The notes under the pieces are model-generated. The model saw nothing but the letters and a program-made list of their open reading frames with translations, was not told the origin of the DNA and ran no database searches. A stretch of DNA of 64,000 nt from Methanolinea sp. (lineage in GTDB: Archaea > Halobacteriota > Methanomicrobia > Methanomicrobiales > Methanospirillaceae), in NCBI GenBank assembly GCA_030055515.1, contig JASFYI010000003.1, forward strand, positions 1-64,000. The letters are read 5' to 3'. Positions 1-8,745 of the stretch are shown in pieces (position 1 is the first letter of the stretch; every line of letters begins with the position of its first letter). A program made the translations under genes and the position numbers.

Positions 1-2
1 TC

Positions 3-347
3 ACCACAGGCCGGTGCATCTGGCAGTGGCACACGGGGACGATGACCCGCAGGTCCGCGTCGCTCGAGGCCGAGGAACCCACCGGCTGGATCGAGATCAA
101 CCCCGAGGACGCAAAGGCACTCGGGATAAAGAACGGCGAGACAGTCAGGGCAACGACCCGCCGCGGGTCCGTCGAGGTCACCGCGCGCGTCACGCCCGAC
201 ATTATGAAGGGTGTCACGTTCATGCCGTTCCACTACAGGGAGTGCCCTGCAAACATCCTCACCAACAACGCGCTCGATCCCATCGCGAAGATCCCGGAGT
301 TCAAGGCCTGTGCCGTGAGAATCGAGAAGATCGAGGGGGGGAAATAG
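3..347 (+). CDS. fdhA: Formate dehydrogenase alpha subunit, C-terminal end (partial)
   Basis: The frame is open from the left edge and ends with TAG directly before the fdhB ATG. The first visible residues include HTGTMTRRS, then a molybdopterin-dinucleotide-binding fold with INPEDAKALGI, VRATTRRGSVEV and a closing NALDP segment, typical of the C-terminal domain of the molybdenum or tungsten formate dehydrogenase catalytic subunit. The enzyme oxidises formate to CO2 and passes electrons to FdhB. Only about 114 residues are present, so the catalytic Cys/Sec and the N-terminal cluster lie outside the window. Adjacency to fdhB supports the call over other members of the molybdopterin oxidoreductase family. 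Confidence 0.9.
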   Translation, partial: TTGRCIWQWHTGTMTRRSASLEAEEPTGWIEINPEDAKALGIKNGETVRATTRRGSVEVTARVTPDIMKGVTFMPFHYRECPANILTNNALDPIAKIPEFKACAVRIEKIEGGK

Positions 348-1583
348 ATGTCCAAGAAGGGTGACATGTTCTACGCCTGGACTGCGGATGCAGCCCTCGC
401 CGAGAAGGCCGAGTGCGGTGGCGCCGTCTCCGGCCTCCTGAAGTTCATGCTCGAGAAGAAGATCGTCGACGCCGTGCTCGCCGTGAAGCGGGGGCAGGAC
501 ATCTACGACGCGGTCCCCACCATCGTCACGGACCCTGCCCAGATTGGCGAGACCGCGGGATCCCTCCACTGCGGGACGCTGCTGCTCTCGAAGATCGTGA
601 AGAAGTTCCTCGACGGCGCGGGGGACAAGAAGATCGCGATGACCGTGAAGGGCTGCGACGCGATGGGGCTGTACGAGCTCGCGAAGCGGCAGCAGGTGAA
701 CCTCGACAACATCGTGATGATCGGCGTCAACTGCGGGGGGACGGTCAGCCCCGTGATGGCGCGCAAGATGATCCGCGAGAAGTTCGGGGTCGACCCCGAC
801 ACGGTCACGAAGGAGGAGATCGATAAGGGCCAGTTCATCATCGAGTACCCGGGAGGCCACAAGGGCATCAAGATCGATGACCTCGAGGAGGAGGGCTACG
901 GGCGCCGCTCCAACTGCCGCCGGTGCAAGATGAAGGTCCCGCGCCAGGCCGACCTCGCGTGCGGGAACTGGGGTGTCATCGGCGACAAGGCCGGCAAGGC
1001 CACCTTCGTCGAAGTCTGCAGCGAGAAGGGCGCGCGCATCCTCGACGAGGCGGTCAAGGCAGGCGCGATCAATGTCGAGCCCGCGAGCCCGCAGGGCATC
1101 GAGATGCGCAAGAAGGTCGAGAACGCCATGCTCAAGCTCGGCGACAAGTGGCGCGAGAGAGATTTCGCGTCCCTCGGGACGGGCACGGACCGGCTCAAGA
1201 AGATCGTGAAGGAGACGTCCCGGTGCATCAAGTGCTACCAGTGCATCGAGAACTGCCCGATCTGCTACTGCGTCGAGTGCAGCACGAAGAAGCCCTACCT
1301 CGTGAAACCCGGCGAGGTGCCGCCGAGCTTCATGTTCCACCTGATCCGGTACGCACACATCGCGGACTCCTGCATCAACTGCGGCCAGTGCGAGGAGCTC
1401 TGCGCGATGGACATCCCGAACGCGCTCTTCATGCACGCCCAGCAGGTCGAGCTCCAGAAGATGTTCGGCCACGTCCCGGGCGTCGACATGAAGCTGCCGG
1501 TGCTCGCCCTCGTCGAGGAGCGCGAGGAGCGCGAGAGGCTCCACGCGACGGGGAGCGACCAGATCTTCGACATCTTCAAGTGA
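348..1583 (+). CDS. fdhB: F420-reducing formate dehydrogenase beta subunit
   Basis: This 411-residue protein has the FrhB/FdhB layout: an N-terminal ferredoxin-like and F420/FAD-binding domain (GGAVSGLLKFML near residue 25; CGGTVSPVMARKMI near 128) followed by two 4Fe-4S motifs, CIKCYQCIENCPICYC near residue 292 and CINCGQCEELC near 342. It takes electrons from FdhA and reduces coenzyme F420 in the cytoplasm, which feeds methanogenesis from formate. It starts immediately after the fdhA stop, so the two are one transcription unit. Length and Cys motifs match the methanogen enzyme. FrhB-like paralogs are the alternative, but the fdhA neighbour decides it. Confidence 0.95.
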   Translation: MSKKGDMFYAWTADAALAEKAECGGAVSGLLKFMLEKKIVDAVLAVKRGQDIYDAVPTIVTDPAQIGETAGSLHCGTLLLSKIVKKFLDGAGDKKIAMTVKGCDAMGLYELAKRQQVNLDNIVMIGVNCGGTVSPVMARKMIREKFGVDPDTVTKEEIDKGQFIIEYPGGHKGIKIDDLEEEGYGRRSNCRRCKMKVPRQADLACGNWGVIGDKAGKATFVEVCSEKGARILDEAVKAGAINVEPASPQGIEMRKKVENAMLKLGDKWRERDFASLGTGTDRLKKIVKETSRCIKCYQCIENCPICYCVECSTKKPYLVKPGEVPPSFMFHLIRYAHIADSCINCGQCEELCAMDIPNALFMHAQQVELQKMFGHVPGVDMKLPVLALVEEREERERLHATGSDQIFDIFK

Positions 1584-1588
1584 ACCAA

Positions 1589-1604
1589 TTTTTCCCTTTT
1601 TTTT
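1589..1604 (+). terminator. T-rich terminator after fdhB
   Basis: Two T-tracts (five and eight T) separated by CCC start a few bases after the fdhB stop. Oligo-T runs are the usual archaeal termination signal. No hairpin is needed or obvious. Confidence 0.6.
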
Positions 1605-1942
1605 CCCGCGGGTCCCGGTGGAACGAGCAGGTCCTTCCCTCAGGAGGGAGGAGTATCTTTCCCCGCGCCGATCCCCGCGGGAGGGAGCTGCCGGGAGACC
1701 TCGCGGGCGACCTGCCGGAGGGGGATGCGAAGCGGGAGGGTGATCCCCTTCAGGTCCCCGTACCCGGCCTTGACGGGGATGACGCGCCCGCCGGCACTCC
1801 CTGCACGTGGCCCCCAGACGGGAGTACAGAAGGATTTCCCGGGGAAAATCCACGCGAATTTCGCGGGAATGCCCCGAAAAATGACTATCCTCCCCTGGGG
1901 AAAAAAGGAGTGAGTTTCCCCGCGCCCCGCCCGGCGCGGGCG
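1605..1942. other. Intergenic stretch without a recognisable gene
   Basis: About 340 bases between the fdhB terminator and the convergent surface-protein gene. A 62-codon frame at 1725-1913 has no Shine-Dalgarno site, no TATA box at the right distance and no recognisable motif, so I do not call it. The stretch is GC-rich with several G/C palindromic bits and shows no clear RNA gene. Confidence 0.5.
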
Positions 1943-3247
1943 TCACCTGCCGGACTTCTTCCACCTGTGGGAGAGGTACGCCGCGCCGAGGACGACCGCG
2001 ACGATGGTGCTGATGTACACGGGGTTCGTGGTGAGGGACTCGACGAGGTTCCTGTCCACGACTGCCACGCGCAGCGTCACGGGGTCGGTGACCCTGTGGT
2101 TCCCGGCGGCGTCGCGGTACCGGACCTCCGTCTCGAGGCCGTAGACCTTCCGGGTCGCGGTCCTGTCCGCGGAAAGGGAGAACGTCACGGTGGCCGCCTC
2201 GCCGGGCGCAAGATCCCCGATGAATGCCGTGTACCGCGACGAGGTGAAGGGCTCGACGACCTTGACCCGGGCCTGTGCCCCGCGGAGGGTGACCCCGCCC
2301 GTGTTCCGGAAGGTGACCGGGATGTCCCGGGAGATGCCGCGGGGGACCGTCACCTCCGCCGGCTCGATCGAGAACGCGGCCTTGCCCGCGACGGGTATCC
2401 CGATGGTCACCGCGTCGGAGTCGACCGTCTCCCCCTCGTCGTCCCGGTACCGGACCACGACGTCGAGGGGGTACGTGGCGGCCGTTGCACCGTCCGAGAC
2501 GCGGACGCGGAACGTCCCGTTGAACGATTCGCCCGGTGCGAAATCGCCCACGAACACGCTGCCCCCGAGCGGGACGACGGGGCTCTCCCCGTGGCGCACG
2601 ACCATGGCGACGGCGTCCCTCGCGACAAATTGGTCAGCATTCTCGATCGCGATCGCGACGTCACCCTCCTCGCCCGCGCTCACCTCCCCGGCGGAGAATC
2701 CCGGAACGGCGATGGCGAGGACGGGCCGCACCCTCACCACCACGGGGGCCGTGCGCGTCCCGTTCTCGTAGCGGATGATCTGGGTCTCCCTCCCCGCCTG
2801 CTCGGCGAACGAGAGGTACGTGTAGTCGAGGGCCACGAGGAGGGTGTAGTTTCCGCCCGGGACGTCCCGCGGTACCTTCACGCGGAACGGCACGCTCTTC
2901 TTTGCCCCGCGGGGGAGGTCGCCCACCATCTGGCCGCCGGAGAGGACGAGGAGCGGGGATTCGCCCGGGAGGAGGGAGACCATGAGGAGCTTTGCGGTCG
3001 ACGGGCGGTCGGGCCACTGCTCGAGCCCCGGGGAGATCACGGTCGTCCCCGGCGGCGCGCGGTTCTCGACGACGACCTCGACCGTCGCCTCGGACCCCGC
3101 GGGGACCTCGTGCATGCCCCCGAGGGAGACCTCGAGGGAGGGGGCCTCGCCCACGTACCTGTCCGCCGCGCCGCAGGGGGAGGAGAGGAACGCCACGGCG
3201 GCGAAGATCAAAAGCAGGGGGATAAACGGCCTTTTTATTGTTGTCAT
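1943..3247 (-). CDS. Secreted, membrane-anchored COG1361-type (S-layer-like) protein
   Basis: About 434 residues from the ATG at 3247. A Lys/Arg start is followed by a hydrophobic signal peptide (residues about 5-25, ending SSPCGAA), then three to four tandem Ig-like beta domains with repeated phrases such as DLPRGAKKSVPF, DFAPGESFNGTF and DLAPGEAATVTF. These NEW3/CARDB-like modules are usual in archaeal COG1361 envelope proteins. A C-terminal membrane helix (VYISTIVAVVLGAAYL) is followed by basic residues, so the body faces outside. The upstream extension to 3334 is rejected because a TATA box at 3276-3284 sits the right distance from 3247. The ligand is unknown, and a transporter-associated role is possible. 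Confidence 0.75.
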   Translation of the reverse strand: MTTIKRPFIPLLLIFAAVAFLSSPCGAADRYVGEAPSLEVSLGGMHEVPAGSEATVEVVVENRAPPGTTVISPGLEQWPDRPSTAKLLMVSLLPGESPLLVLSGGQMVGDLPRGAKKSVPFRVKVPRDVPGGNYTLLVALDYTYLSFAEQAGRETQIIRYENGTRTAPVVVRVRPVLAIAVPGFSAGEVSAGEEGDVAIAIENADQFVARDAVAMVVRHGESPVVPLGGSVFVGDFAPGESFNGTFRVRVSDGATAATYPLDVVVRYRDDEGETVDSDAVTIGIPVAGKAAFSIEPAEVTVPRGISRDIPVTFRNTGGVTLRGAQARVKVVEPFTSSRYTAFIGDLAPGEAATVTFSLSADRTATRKVYGLETEVRYRDAAGNHRVTDPVTLRVAVVDRNLVESLTTNPVYISTIVAVVLGAAYLSHRWKKSGR

Positions 3248-3275
3248 TTTAATAACAACAGTCTGAGACCGGCCG

Positions 3276-3284
3276 TATTTATAG
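3276..3284 (-). promoter_or_regulatory. TATA box for the COG1361-type gene
   Basis: Reading the minus strand, CTATAAATA lies about 30 bp before the ATG at 3247. This predicts a transcript starting within a few bases of the start codon and supports that start. Confidence 0.6.
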
Positions 3285-3395
3285 CTGTTGAGGGGGCGGG
3301 GAGCGGGACGGGCGGCGAAAAACCCCCGCCCCATTGTACCCGCCGGCCCCCGTTTTCCGCGCGCGCCCGGCAGTCCCGGGGGGCTCCGCGCGGGC

Positions 3396-3788
3396 TCACG
3401 CGTACCCGGTCACGTCGTAGTTGATTGCCGTCGAGCGCGCAGCGCACTCCTTCCCGTTCTGGAGACCGTCCTCGATCATCCTCTTTAAGAGCGCCGGGTA
3501 CACCGCGCCCACGAGCTCGAGGACGGGCCTCCCGCTGCAGAAGAACTTGAAGGTGGGGGTACTCCTCACCCCGAACCTCTCGGCCGTCCACTGCCCGGCG
3601 AAGACGTCGAGGCGGGCGAAGAGGACCTTCCCCTCGTACTCCCCCGCGTACTCGCGGAAGTACGGGTCCATCGCCCTGCAGTGGGGGCAGGTCGGGCTGT
3701 AGAACATGACGAGGACGGGGATGGTATTCTTCTCCACGACCTTCTCGAACGTGCTGTCCGTCACCTCGACGAGGTTTCCGCCACCCAT
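3396..3788 (-). CDS. Thioredoxin-family protein
   Basis: A 130-residue thioredoxin fold: beta strand IPVLVMFYSPT, active site CPHC at residues 34-37, the VRSTPTFKFF cis-proline strand, then a C-terminal helix. CPHC is a more oxidising variant than CGPC and is seen in DsbA and some archaeal redoxins. There is no signal peptide, so it is probably a cytoplasmic disulfide reductase or redox carrier. A good ribosome site (GGGAGTGA) stands five bases before the ATG. It lies upstream of the surface-protein gene on the same strand, but that gene has its own TATA box. Confidence 0.85.
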   Translation of the reverse strand: MGGGNLVEVTDSTFEKVVEKNTIPVLVMFYSPTCPHCRAMDPYFREYAGEYEGKVLFARLDVFAGQWTAERFGVRSTPTFKFFCSGRPVLELVGAVYPALLKRMIEDGLQNGKECAARSTAINYDVTGYA

Positions 3789-3920
3789 GGTTCACTCCCT
3801 GCTCCTTTATCCACCGACCTGTTGATATACCTTGGCAACCGTCCCCGCACCGTTCCCCGCGCCGTCCCCCGGTCGCGCGGCCCCCGGCGCGGGATCGTGG
3901 GGGGTTCCCCGTGGTCCTCT

Positions 3921-3975
3921 ATTATACCCTATATTTTACATATGTCGCTATATTTTCCTTCGGGAAATACAATAC
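3921..3975 (+). promoter_or_regulatory. AT-rich promoter region before pstS
   Basis: A compact AT-rich stretch in otherwise GC-rich DNA, with several TATA-like words (ATTATACCC, ATATTTTACATA, CTATATTTTCC). It probably carries the pstS promoter and may hold a phosphate-responsive operator. I cannot choose one TATA box, because the pstS ATG at 4007 has no clear Shine-Dalgarno site to fix the transcript start. Confidence 0.4.
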
Positions 3976-4006
3976 CTCATGAACGCCCTTTTTTCCCTGA
4001 CCGAGA

Positions 4007-4891
4007 ATGAAAGGCATCCATCCCATGGCAAAGGCTGCCACGTGCTTTGCGCTCGTCATCGCGATCGCGCTCTTTGCCTGCGGCTGCACGCAGCAGGCAG
4101 GAAAGGAAACCGGAACTCCGGCGCCGACCGCCCCGGCCCGCCAGTCCATCTCCCTCTCGGGGTCGACGACCGTCCTCCCGGTCGCCCAGGCCGCGGCGGA
4201 CGCCTACATGAACGCCCGCAAGGACGTGGAGATCATGGTGACCGGCGGGGGATCGAGCGTCGGCATCCAGGCCGCCGGCGAGGGGACGGCAGACATCGGG
4301 ATGTCCTCGCGCGACCTCAAGGCGGAGGAGAAGACCCGGTACCCTGACCTCGTTTCGACCGTGATTGGGAACGACGGCATCGCCGTGATCGTCCACCCGT
4401 CGAACACCGTCGGCCCCCTCACCCTCGCGCAGGTCAAGGGGATCTACAGGGGGAACTACACGAACTGGAAGGAGCTCGGCGGGCCTGACCTCCCGATCGT
4501 CGTCGTGGGCAGGGACAGCGCCTCCGGGACCCGCGAGTTCTTCCACGAGAAGGTGATGCACAAGGAGGACTTCGTTTCGACCCAGCTCGAGAAGAACTCG
4601 AACGGCGCCGTGAAGCAGACCGTCGCCCAGACGCCGGGCGCGATCGGGTACGTGGGCCTCGGGTACCTCGACGAGGCCGTGAAGGGCGTGCCGATCGTCG
4701 TGGACGGCGTCCCGGTCGAACCGACCATCCAGAACGTGCTCGACAAGAAGTACCCGATCGCCCGGCCGCTCCTCCTCGTGACGAAGGGCGAGCCGAAGGG
4801 CCTCGCGCGGGACTTCATCCAGTTCCTGCTCAGCGCCGAGGGCCAGGCGATCCTGAAGAAGGAGGGCTTCGTCCCGCTCGTGCAAGGGTAA
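4007..4891 (+). CDS. pstS: Phosphate ABC transporter substrate-binding lipoprotein PstS
   Basis: 294 residues. A short basic start, hydrophobic core and lipobox-like LFAC (Cys near residue 25) point to lipid anchoring outside the membrane, followed by a Thr/Pro linker. The mature part has SISLSGSTTVLPVAQ and GGGSSVGIQAA phosphate-binding loops, DIGMSSRDLK, VVVGRDSASGTREFF and GAIGYVGLGYLD, all characteristic of PstS. It captures orthophosphate for the permease encoded just downstream. An alternative start at 4025 (MAKAATCF) would still give a signal peptide. No clear Shine-Dalgarno site decides between them. Confidence 0.93.
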   Translation: MKGIHPMAKAATCFALVIAIALFACGCTQQAGKETGTPAPTAPARQSISLSGSTTVLPVAQAAADAYMNARKDVEIMVTGGGSSVGIQAAGEGTADIGMSSRDLKAEEKTRYPDLVSTVIGNDGIAVIVHPSNTVGPLTLAQVKGIYRGNYTNWKELGGPDLPIVVVGRDSASGTREFFHEKVMHKEDFVSTQLEKNSNGAVKQTVAQTPGAIGYVGLGYLDEAVKGVPIVVDGVPVEPTIQNVLDKKYPIARPLLLVTKGEPKGLARDFIQFLLSAEGQAILKKEGFVPLVQG

Positions 4892-4928
4892 ATCCCGGCA
4901 CGGGTCTCCTCTTTTTCGCGGGAGAGAG

Positions 4929-6893
4929 ATGCGCGTTCCATCGCCCGGCTTCCCGCGGGCAGGACGAAGGCCGAAAATCCCGGCCGGCGAGGCCATCGTC
5001 CGCCTCGTCCTCCTCGCCTGCGCCTCTTTCGCCGTCGTCGCGATATTCTTCATCATCGCATTCCTCCTCCGCGACGGGTACCCCGCGTTCCTCGAGGGGG
5101 GAATCGGGGACTTCCTCCTCGGCCCCGTCTGGAACCCGACGAGTTACCCGGCGGGGAAGTACGGGATCCTCCCCCTCGTCGCGGGAACGCTCCTCGTGAC
5201 CGCCGGCGCGATGGCCGTCTCCGTCCCCCTCGGCATCGCGTGCGCGATCTGCATTGCGCGGCTCGCGCCCCCCGCAGTGAAGAGCGTCGTGAAACCCGCG
5301 GTCGAGCTCCTCGCCGGGATCCCCTCGGTCGTGTACGGGTTCTTCGGTCTCATCGTCCTCACCGACTGGATACGCGTCACCTTCGGCGTCCCCTCGGGAG
5401 AGTCATGGCTCGCGGGGTCCCTCCTCCTTGGCGTCATGGCACTGCCGACGATCATCAGCGTCTCGGAGGACGCAATCTCCTGCGTGCCGAGGGAGTACGC
5501 GGAGGGGAGCCTCGCGCTCGGGGCGACCCACTGGCAGACCATCTCGGGGGTCGTCGTTCCCGCTGCCCTGCCGGGGATCTCGGCGGCGGTCATCCTCGGG
5601 ATGGGGAGGGCGATCGGGGAGACCATGGCGGTCCTCATGGTGACCGGGAATGCCGCCGTCATCCCCTCGCCGCTCTGGAACGTCCTCTCCCCCGTGAGGA
5701 CTCTCACCGGGACGCTCGGGATCGAGATGGGGGAGGTCGCGGTCGGGACCACACACTACCACGCCCTCTTCGGCGTCGCGGTGGTCCTCCTCGCGATCAC
5801 GCTCCTCGTCAACCTCGCGGCGAACGCGGTCATCGGGAGGATAAGGGAGAGCTACGTGCCCGGCAGGCAGTCGTGCGCGGCCACCCGGGGGAGGGAGAGG
5901 GGTCCCCTCGTCCCCCCCGCGGTCACCGGGAGGGCGGGCAAGGTCCTCGCGGTCGCGGCCCTCTCCCTCGTCGGGCTCCCCCTCGCGGGGCCCGCCGGTT
6001 TCGCGGGGTTCGCCCTCCTCTTTGCATTCATCGCGGTCGCGTGGCAGAAAGTCCCGCCGAAGGCCGCGGAGAAAGTCGCGTTCTCCCTCCTCTTCGCGGC
6101 GACGGCCGCGGTCCTCGCGGCGCTCGCCGTCATCCTCTGGGACATCCTCTGGAACGGCCTCCCCGCACTCTCGTGGGAGTTCCTCACGCAGTCCCCGCGC
6201 GACCTCGGGCGCGGCGGCGGGATCTTCCCCGCGATCGTCGGGACCCTGTACCTCGTCGCGGGGGCCATCGCGCTCGCCCTCCCGGTGGGGTTCGGCGCCG
6301 CGATCTACCTCTCGGAGTACAGGGGGGAGGGGCGCGTCACGAGGATCGTCCGGACCGGGACCGATCTCCTCAACGGGACGCCCTCGATCGTCTTCGGCCT
6401 CTTCGGGTTCTCGTTCCTCGTCCTGTTCCTGAACTTCGGCGTCAGCCTGCTCGCGGGGCAGGTCACCCTCGCGCTCATGATCCTCCCCACCATCATCAGG
6501 ACGACGGAGGAGTCGCTCAAGAGCGTGCCCGTCTCCCTCCGCGAGGGGAGCCTCGCGCTCGGAGCGACGCAGTGGCAGACGATCTCGCGCGTCGTCGTCC
6601 CGCCGGCGGTCCCGGGGATGATCACGGGGGCGATCCTCTCGATCGGGCGGGCCGCGGGGGAGACCGCCCCGATCCTCTTCACCGCGGTCGTCTTCTCCCA
6701 GAGGTTCCTCCCCGACTCCCCGTTCTCGCCGGTGATGGCCCTGCCCTACCACCTCTTCATCCTCGCGACGAACGTGCCGGGGGCCGAGGCGCAGAAGTAC
6801 GGGACCGCCGTCGTCCTCCTCCTCCTCGTGATCCTCTTCTACGCGCTCGCGATCGCGATCCGGATGCACTACAGCAGGAAGGTCCGGTGGTGA
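4929..6893 (+). CDS. Fused phosphate permease PstC-PstA
   Basis: 654 residues with two complete ABC permease domains in one chain. The first (about residues 15-305) is PstC-like with the EAA loop EGSLALGATHWQTIS near 190. A linker of about 90 residues with extra hydrophobic helices precedes the second (about 390-650), which is PstA-like with EGSLALGATQWQTIS near 535 and GRAAGETAPILFT. Normal PstC and PstA are separate proteins of about 300 residues each that pair in the membrane, so this is a natural fusion of the heterodimer. It lies 37 bp after pstS. The ATP-binding subunit gene, normally next, is not there. Confidence 0.92.
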   Translation: MRVPSPGFPRAGRRPKIPAGEAIVRLVLLACASFAVVAIFFIIAFLLRDGYPAFLEGGIGDFLLGPVWNPTSYPAGKYGILPLVAGTLLVTAGAMAVSVPLGIACAICIARLAPPAVKSVVKPAVELLAGIPSVVYGFFGLIVLTDWIRVTFGVPSGESWLAGSLLLGVMALPTIISVSEDAISCVPREYAEGSLALGATHWQTISGVVVPAALPGISAAVILGMGRAIGETMAVLMVTGNAAVIPSPLWNVLSPVRTLTGTLGIEMGEVAVGTTHYHALFGVAVVLLAITLLVNLAANAVIGRIRESYVPGRQSCAATRGRERGPLVPPAVTGRAGKVLAVAALSLVGLPLAGPAGFAGFALLFAFIAVAWQKVPPKAAEKVAFSLLFAATAAVLAALAVILWDILWNGLPALSWEFLTQSPRDLGRGGGIFPAIVGTLYLVAGAIALALPVGFGAAIYLSEYRGEGRVTRIVRTGTDLLNGTPSIVFGLFGFSFLVLFLNFGVSLLAGQVTLALMILPTIIRTTEESLKSVPVSLREGSLALGATQWQTISRVVVPPAVPGMITGAILSIGRAAGETAPILFTAVVFSQRFLPDSPFSPVMALPYHLFILATNVPGAEAQKYGTAVVLLLLVILFYALAIAIRMHYSRKVRW

Positions 6894-7010
6894 ACGGCGT
6901 GGAGGGGAGATCCCCGCGGGGGGACCGCGGTCGCGGGGTGCCGGGGGCAACCCGTATGTGCATGGACACCGAAGAAGACAGGTACGCAGGGGGGAGAATC
7001 CCGGTGACCG

Positions 7011-7018
7011 GGTGAGGT
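7011..7018 (+). promoter_or_regulatory. Ribosome binding site fixing the phoU start
   Basis: GGTGAGGT stands eight bases before the ATG at 7027. It argues against the in-frame ATG at 6958, whose extra 23 Arg/Gly-rich residues look non-coding. Confidence 0.6.
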
Positions 7019-7026
7019 ACCAAGCC

Positions 7027-7683
7027 ATGAAAGACAAGTTCCACGACGAGATGGCCAAGATGAAGGCTGATGTCCTCGGGATGGGGCTCTTTGCGGAGCA
7101 GATGCTCTCGGACGCGATGAGAGCGCTCAAGGAGAACGACCTTGCACTCGCGAGGGATGTCAAGGAGCGGAAGGCCGCGCTCTCCGAGAAGAACGACGCG
7201 CTCGAGGAGGAAGCGTACAGGATGATCGCGCTCTACCAGCCGGTCGCGCGCGACATGCGCGCGATCGCGTGCGCGCTCAAGGTGATCTCCTCTGCCGAGC
7301 GGATCGGCAGGTACGGGAAAGACATCGCGGGGATCGTCATCACCCTCGGTGACCCCCGGCCGCACGACCTCGTCTCTGCCCTCTGCCTGCCCCACATGGG
7401 CGACCTCGTGATCGCGATGATCCACGACGCACTCAAGGCGTACGAGACCGGCGACCTCTCGCTCATCGCGCGCCACTCCGAGAGGGACGACGTGGTCGAC
7501 GCCCTCCGCCACACCATCTTCCGCGAGGGGCTCACCTACATGATGGAGGACCCGCGCACGATCACGCGCTGCACGTACTACATCATGGTCGTCCGCTACC
7601 TCGAGCGGTGCGCCGACCACTCCTGCAAGATCGCGGAGAAGGTCCACTACATGGTCACCGGGGAGCGGATCGAGATCAAGTGA
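7027..7683 (+). CDS. phoU: PhoU phosphate-transport regulator
   Basis: 218 residues, almost all helical, with two PhoU repeats: FHDEMAKMKADVLGMGLFAEQML at the start and VVDALRHTIFREGLTYMMEDPR in the second half. The metal-binding E/D-rich motifs (RIGRYGKDI; RYLERCADHSCKIAE) are visible. PhoU restrains Pst transport and, in bacteria, signals phosphate status. It lies 133 bp after the permease fusion, where pstB would be expected first. Full-length single PhoU. Confidence 0.92.
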   Translation: MKDKFHDEMAKMKADVLGMGLFAEQMLSDAMRALKENDLALARDVKERKAALSEKNDALEEEAYRMIALYQPVARDMRAIACALKVISSAERIGRYGKDIAGIVITLGDPRPHDLVSALCLPHMGDLVIAMIHDALKAYETGDLSLIARHSERDDVVDALRHTIFREGLTYMMEDPRTITRCTYYIMVVRYLERCADHSCKIAEKVHYMVTGERIEIK

Positions 7684-7881
7684 GGGGCGCAAAGGGTCGT
7701 TTCCCTCCCCTGCGGGCAAGACCGCCGCGGCGCGCGGGAACGGGAGAGCGGGCAGCGGAACTCCCTCCCCGCCGCGGTTCCCGGGGAAATTCCTCCCCGG
7801 GCAACCGGAAATCTTTAATCGATCAATACTCAACCGCTGCTAAGTACTAGGACCGGCCGCCGCGGCGCGGCCCGTGGTCTT

Positions 7882-8745
7882 ATGCCGGAACCCGGAACCG
7901 AAAACGAAGACGACCCCCACGATAGCGAGCATCGTTCCTTTTTCGCGCGGGCTGCAGCCGGAGTAGATCTTTTTCGCCCCCCGTTCTCCTCCCGGAAACC
8001 GGACGCGGGGGGAGGCCCGGGTGCGACTATCCCCACGGGACAGGCGTTCCAGGGGACGGACCGCCACGCTGCCGGGAGAAGACCCGCGCCGCGGGGTGGA
8101 GGGGGAAACGGGAGGTTCCACCTCGCGCGCGGCGGGATCTACACCGTGCATGCGGGCGGCACCACGTGGTTTGTCTCGGAGGATTACTCCTACAGGAGCG
8201 CCACGTACTACGCCGTCCTTTCCCGCGAGCTCGCGGGCGACGCGGTCGCACCGGGCACGGAATCGATGCTCGACGCGTTCGTCGTTCCCGTGTGCCTCGA
8301 GCGCGCCGCACGGCACGGCATCCCCGTCGCCCCGTACACCATCGCGCACACGTGCCCTGCCGCCCCCGCCATCGTGTACGGCCTGAACTACTTCTCCCGC
8401 GCATCCCACTTCGAGGTCCTCGCGGGGGACGGGCGCGACCAGGGGAAGGTGCGCCACGCGACGAGCAACGGGAAGTACCCCTGCTGCGCGCAGGAGTTCC
8501 CGCGGGGGAGCGGGATTGTCCGGGCGATCTCCGTCTTCGGGAGGACACTTTCACCGTTCCCCGGGGTGCAGGAGATCGCAGGGCAGGTCTTCTCGTGCTT
8601 CCGCGTCCCGCTCGTCGAACTCGTCTGCATCTCCGGCCCGGGGGGGACCGTCCTCTCCTCGCTCTGCCCGGTGCGCTACTCCCGTCTTGCGCCCGGCGAG
8701 CGGCGCCTCCTCAAGGCGCACATCCTCGGACAGGCATTCCTATGA
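7882..8745 (+). CDS. RLAN-domain protein (partner of RimK-like ATP-grasp ligase)
   Basis: The C-terminal 200 residues contain WFVSEDYSYRSATYYAVL and ESMLDAFVVPVCLERAA, resembling the RLAN domain (RimK-like ATP-grasp N-terminal domain). That domain is usually fused in front of an ATP-grasp ligase and is predicted to act in small-peptide synthesis. Here it is a separate protein whose stop overlaps the ATP-grasp start by ATGA at 8742. The first 80 residues (from the ATG at 7882) are low-complexity Pro/Gly/Arg and may be untranslated. No Met lies between, and a GTG at 8146 is the main alternative start. Substrate unknown. Confidence 0.65.
   Translation: MPEPGTENEDDPHDSEHRSFFARAAAGVDLFRPPFSSRKPDAGGGPGATIPTGQAFQGTDRHAAGRRPAPRGGGGNGRFHLARGGIYTVHAGGTTWFVSEDYSYRSATYYAVLSRELAGDAVAPGTESMLDAFVVPVCLERAARHGIPVAPYTIAHTCPAAPAIVYGLNYFSRASHFEVLAGDGRDQGKVRHATSNGKYPCCAQEFPRGSGIVRAISVFGRTLSPFPGVQEIAGQVFSCFRVPLVELVCISGPGGTVLSSLCPVRYSRLAPGERRLLKAHILGQAFL

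Noticed and set aside
923-3424. Very long plus-strand frame across fdhB and the surface-protein gene
   Set aside because: It is a shadow frame of GC-rich coding DNA, rich in Arg, Gly and Pro with no family motif, and it runs across real genes on both strands.
6894-7026. Remnant of pstB between the permease fusion and phoU
   Set aside because: No Walker A, signature or Walker B trace is visible in any frame of the 133 bp.
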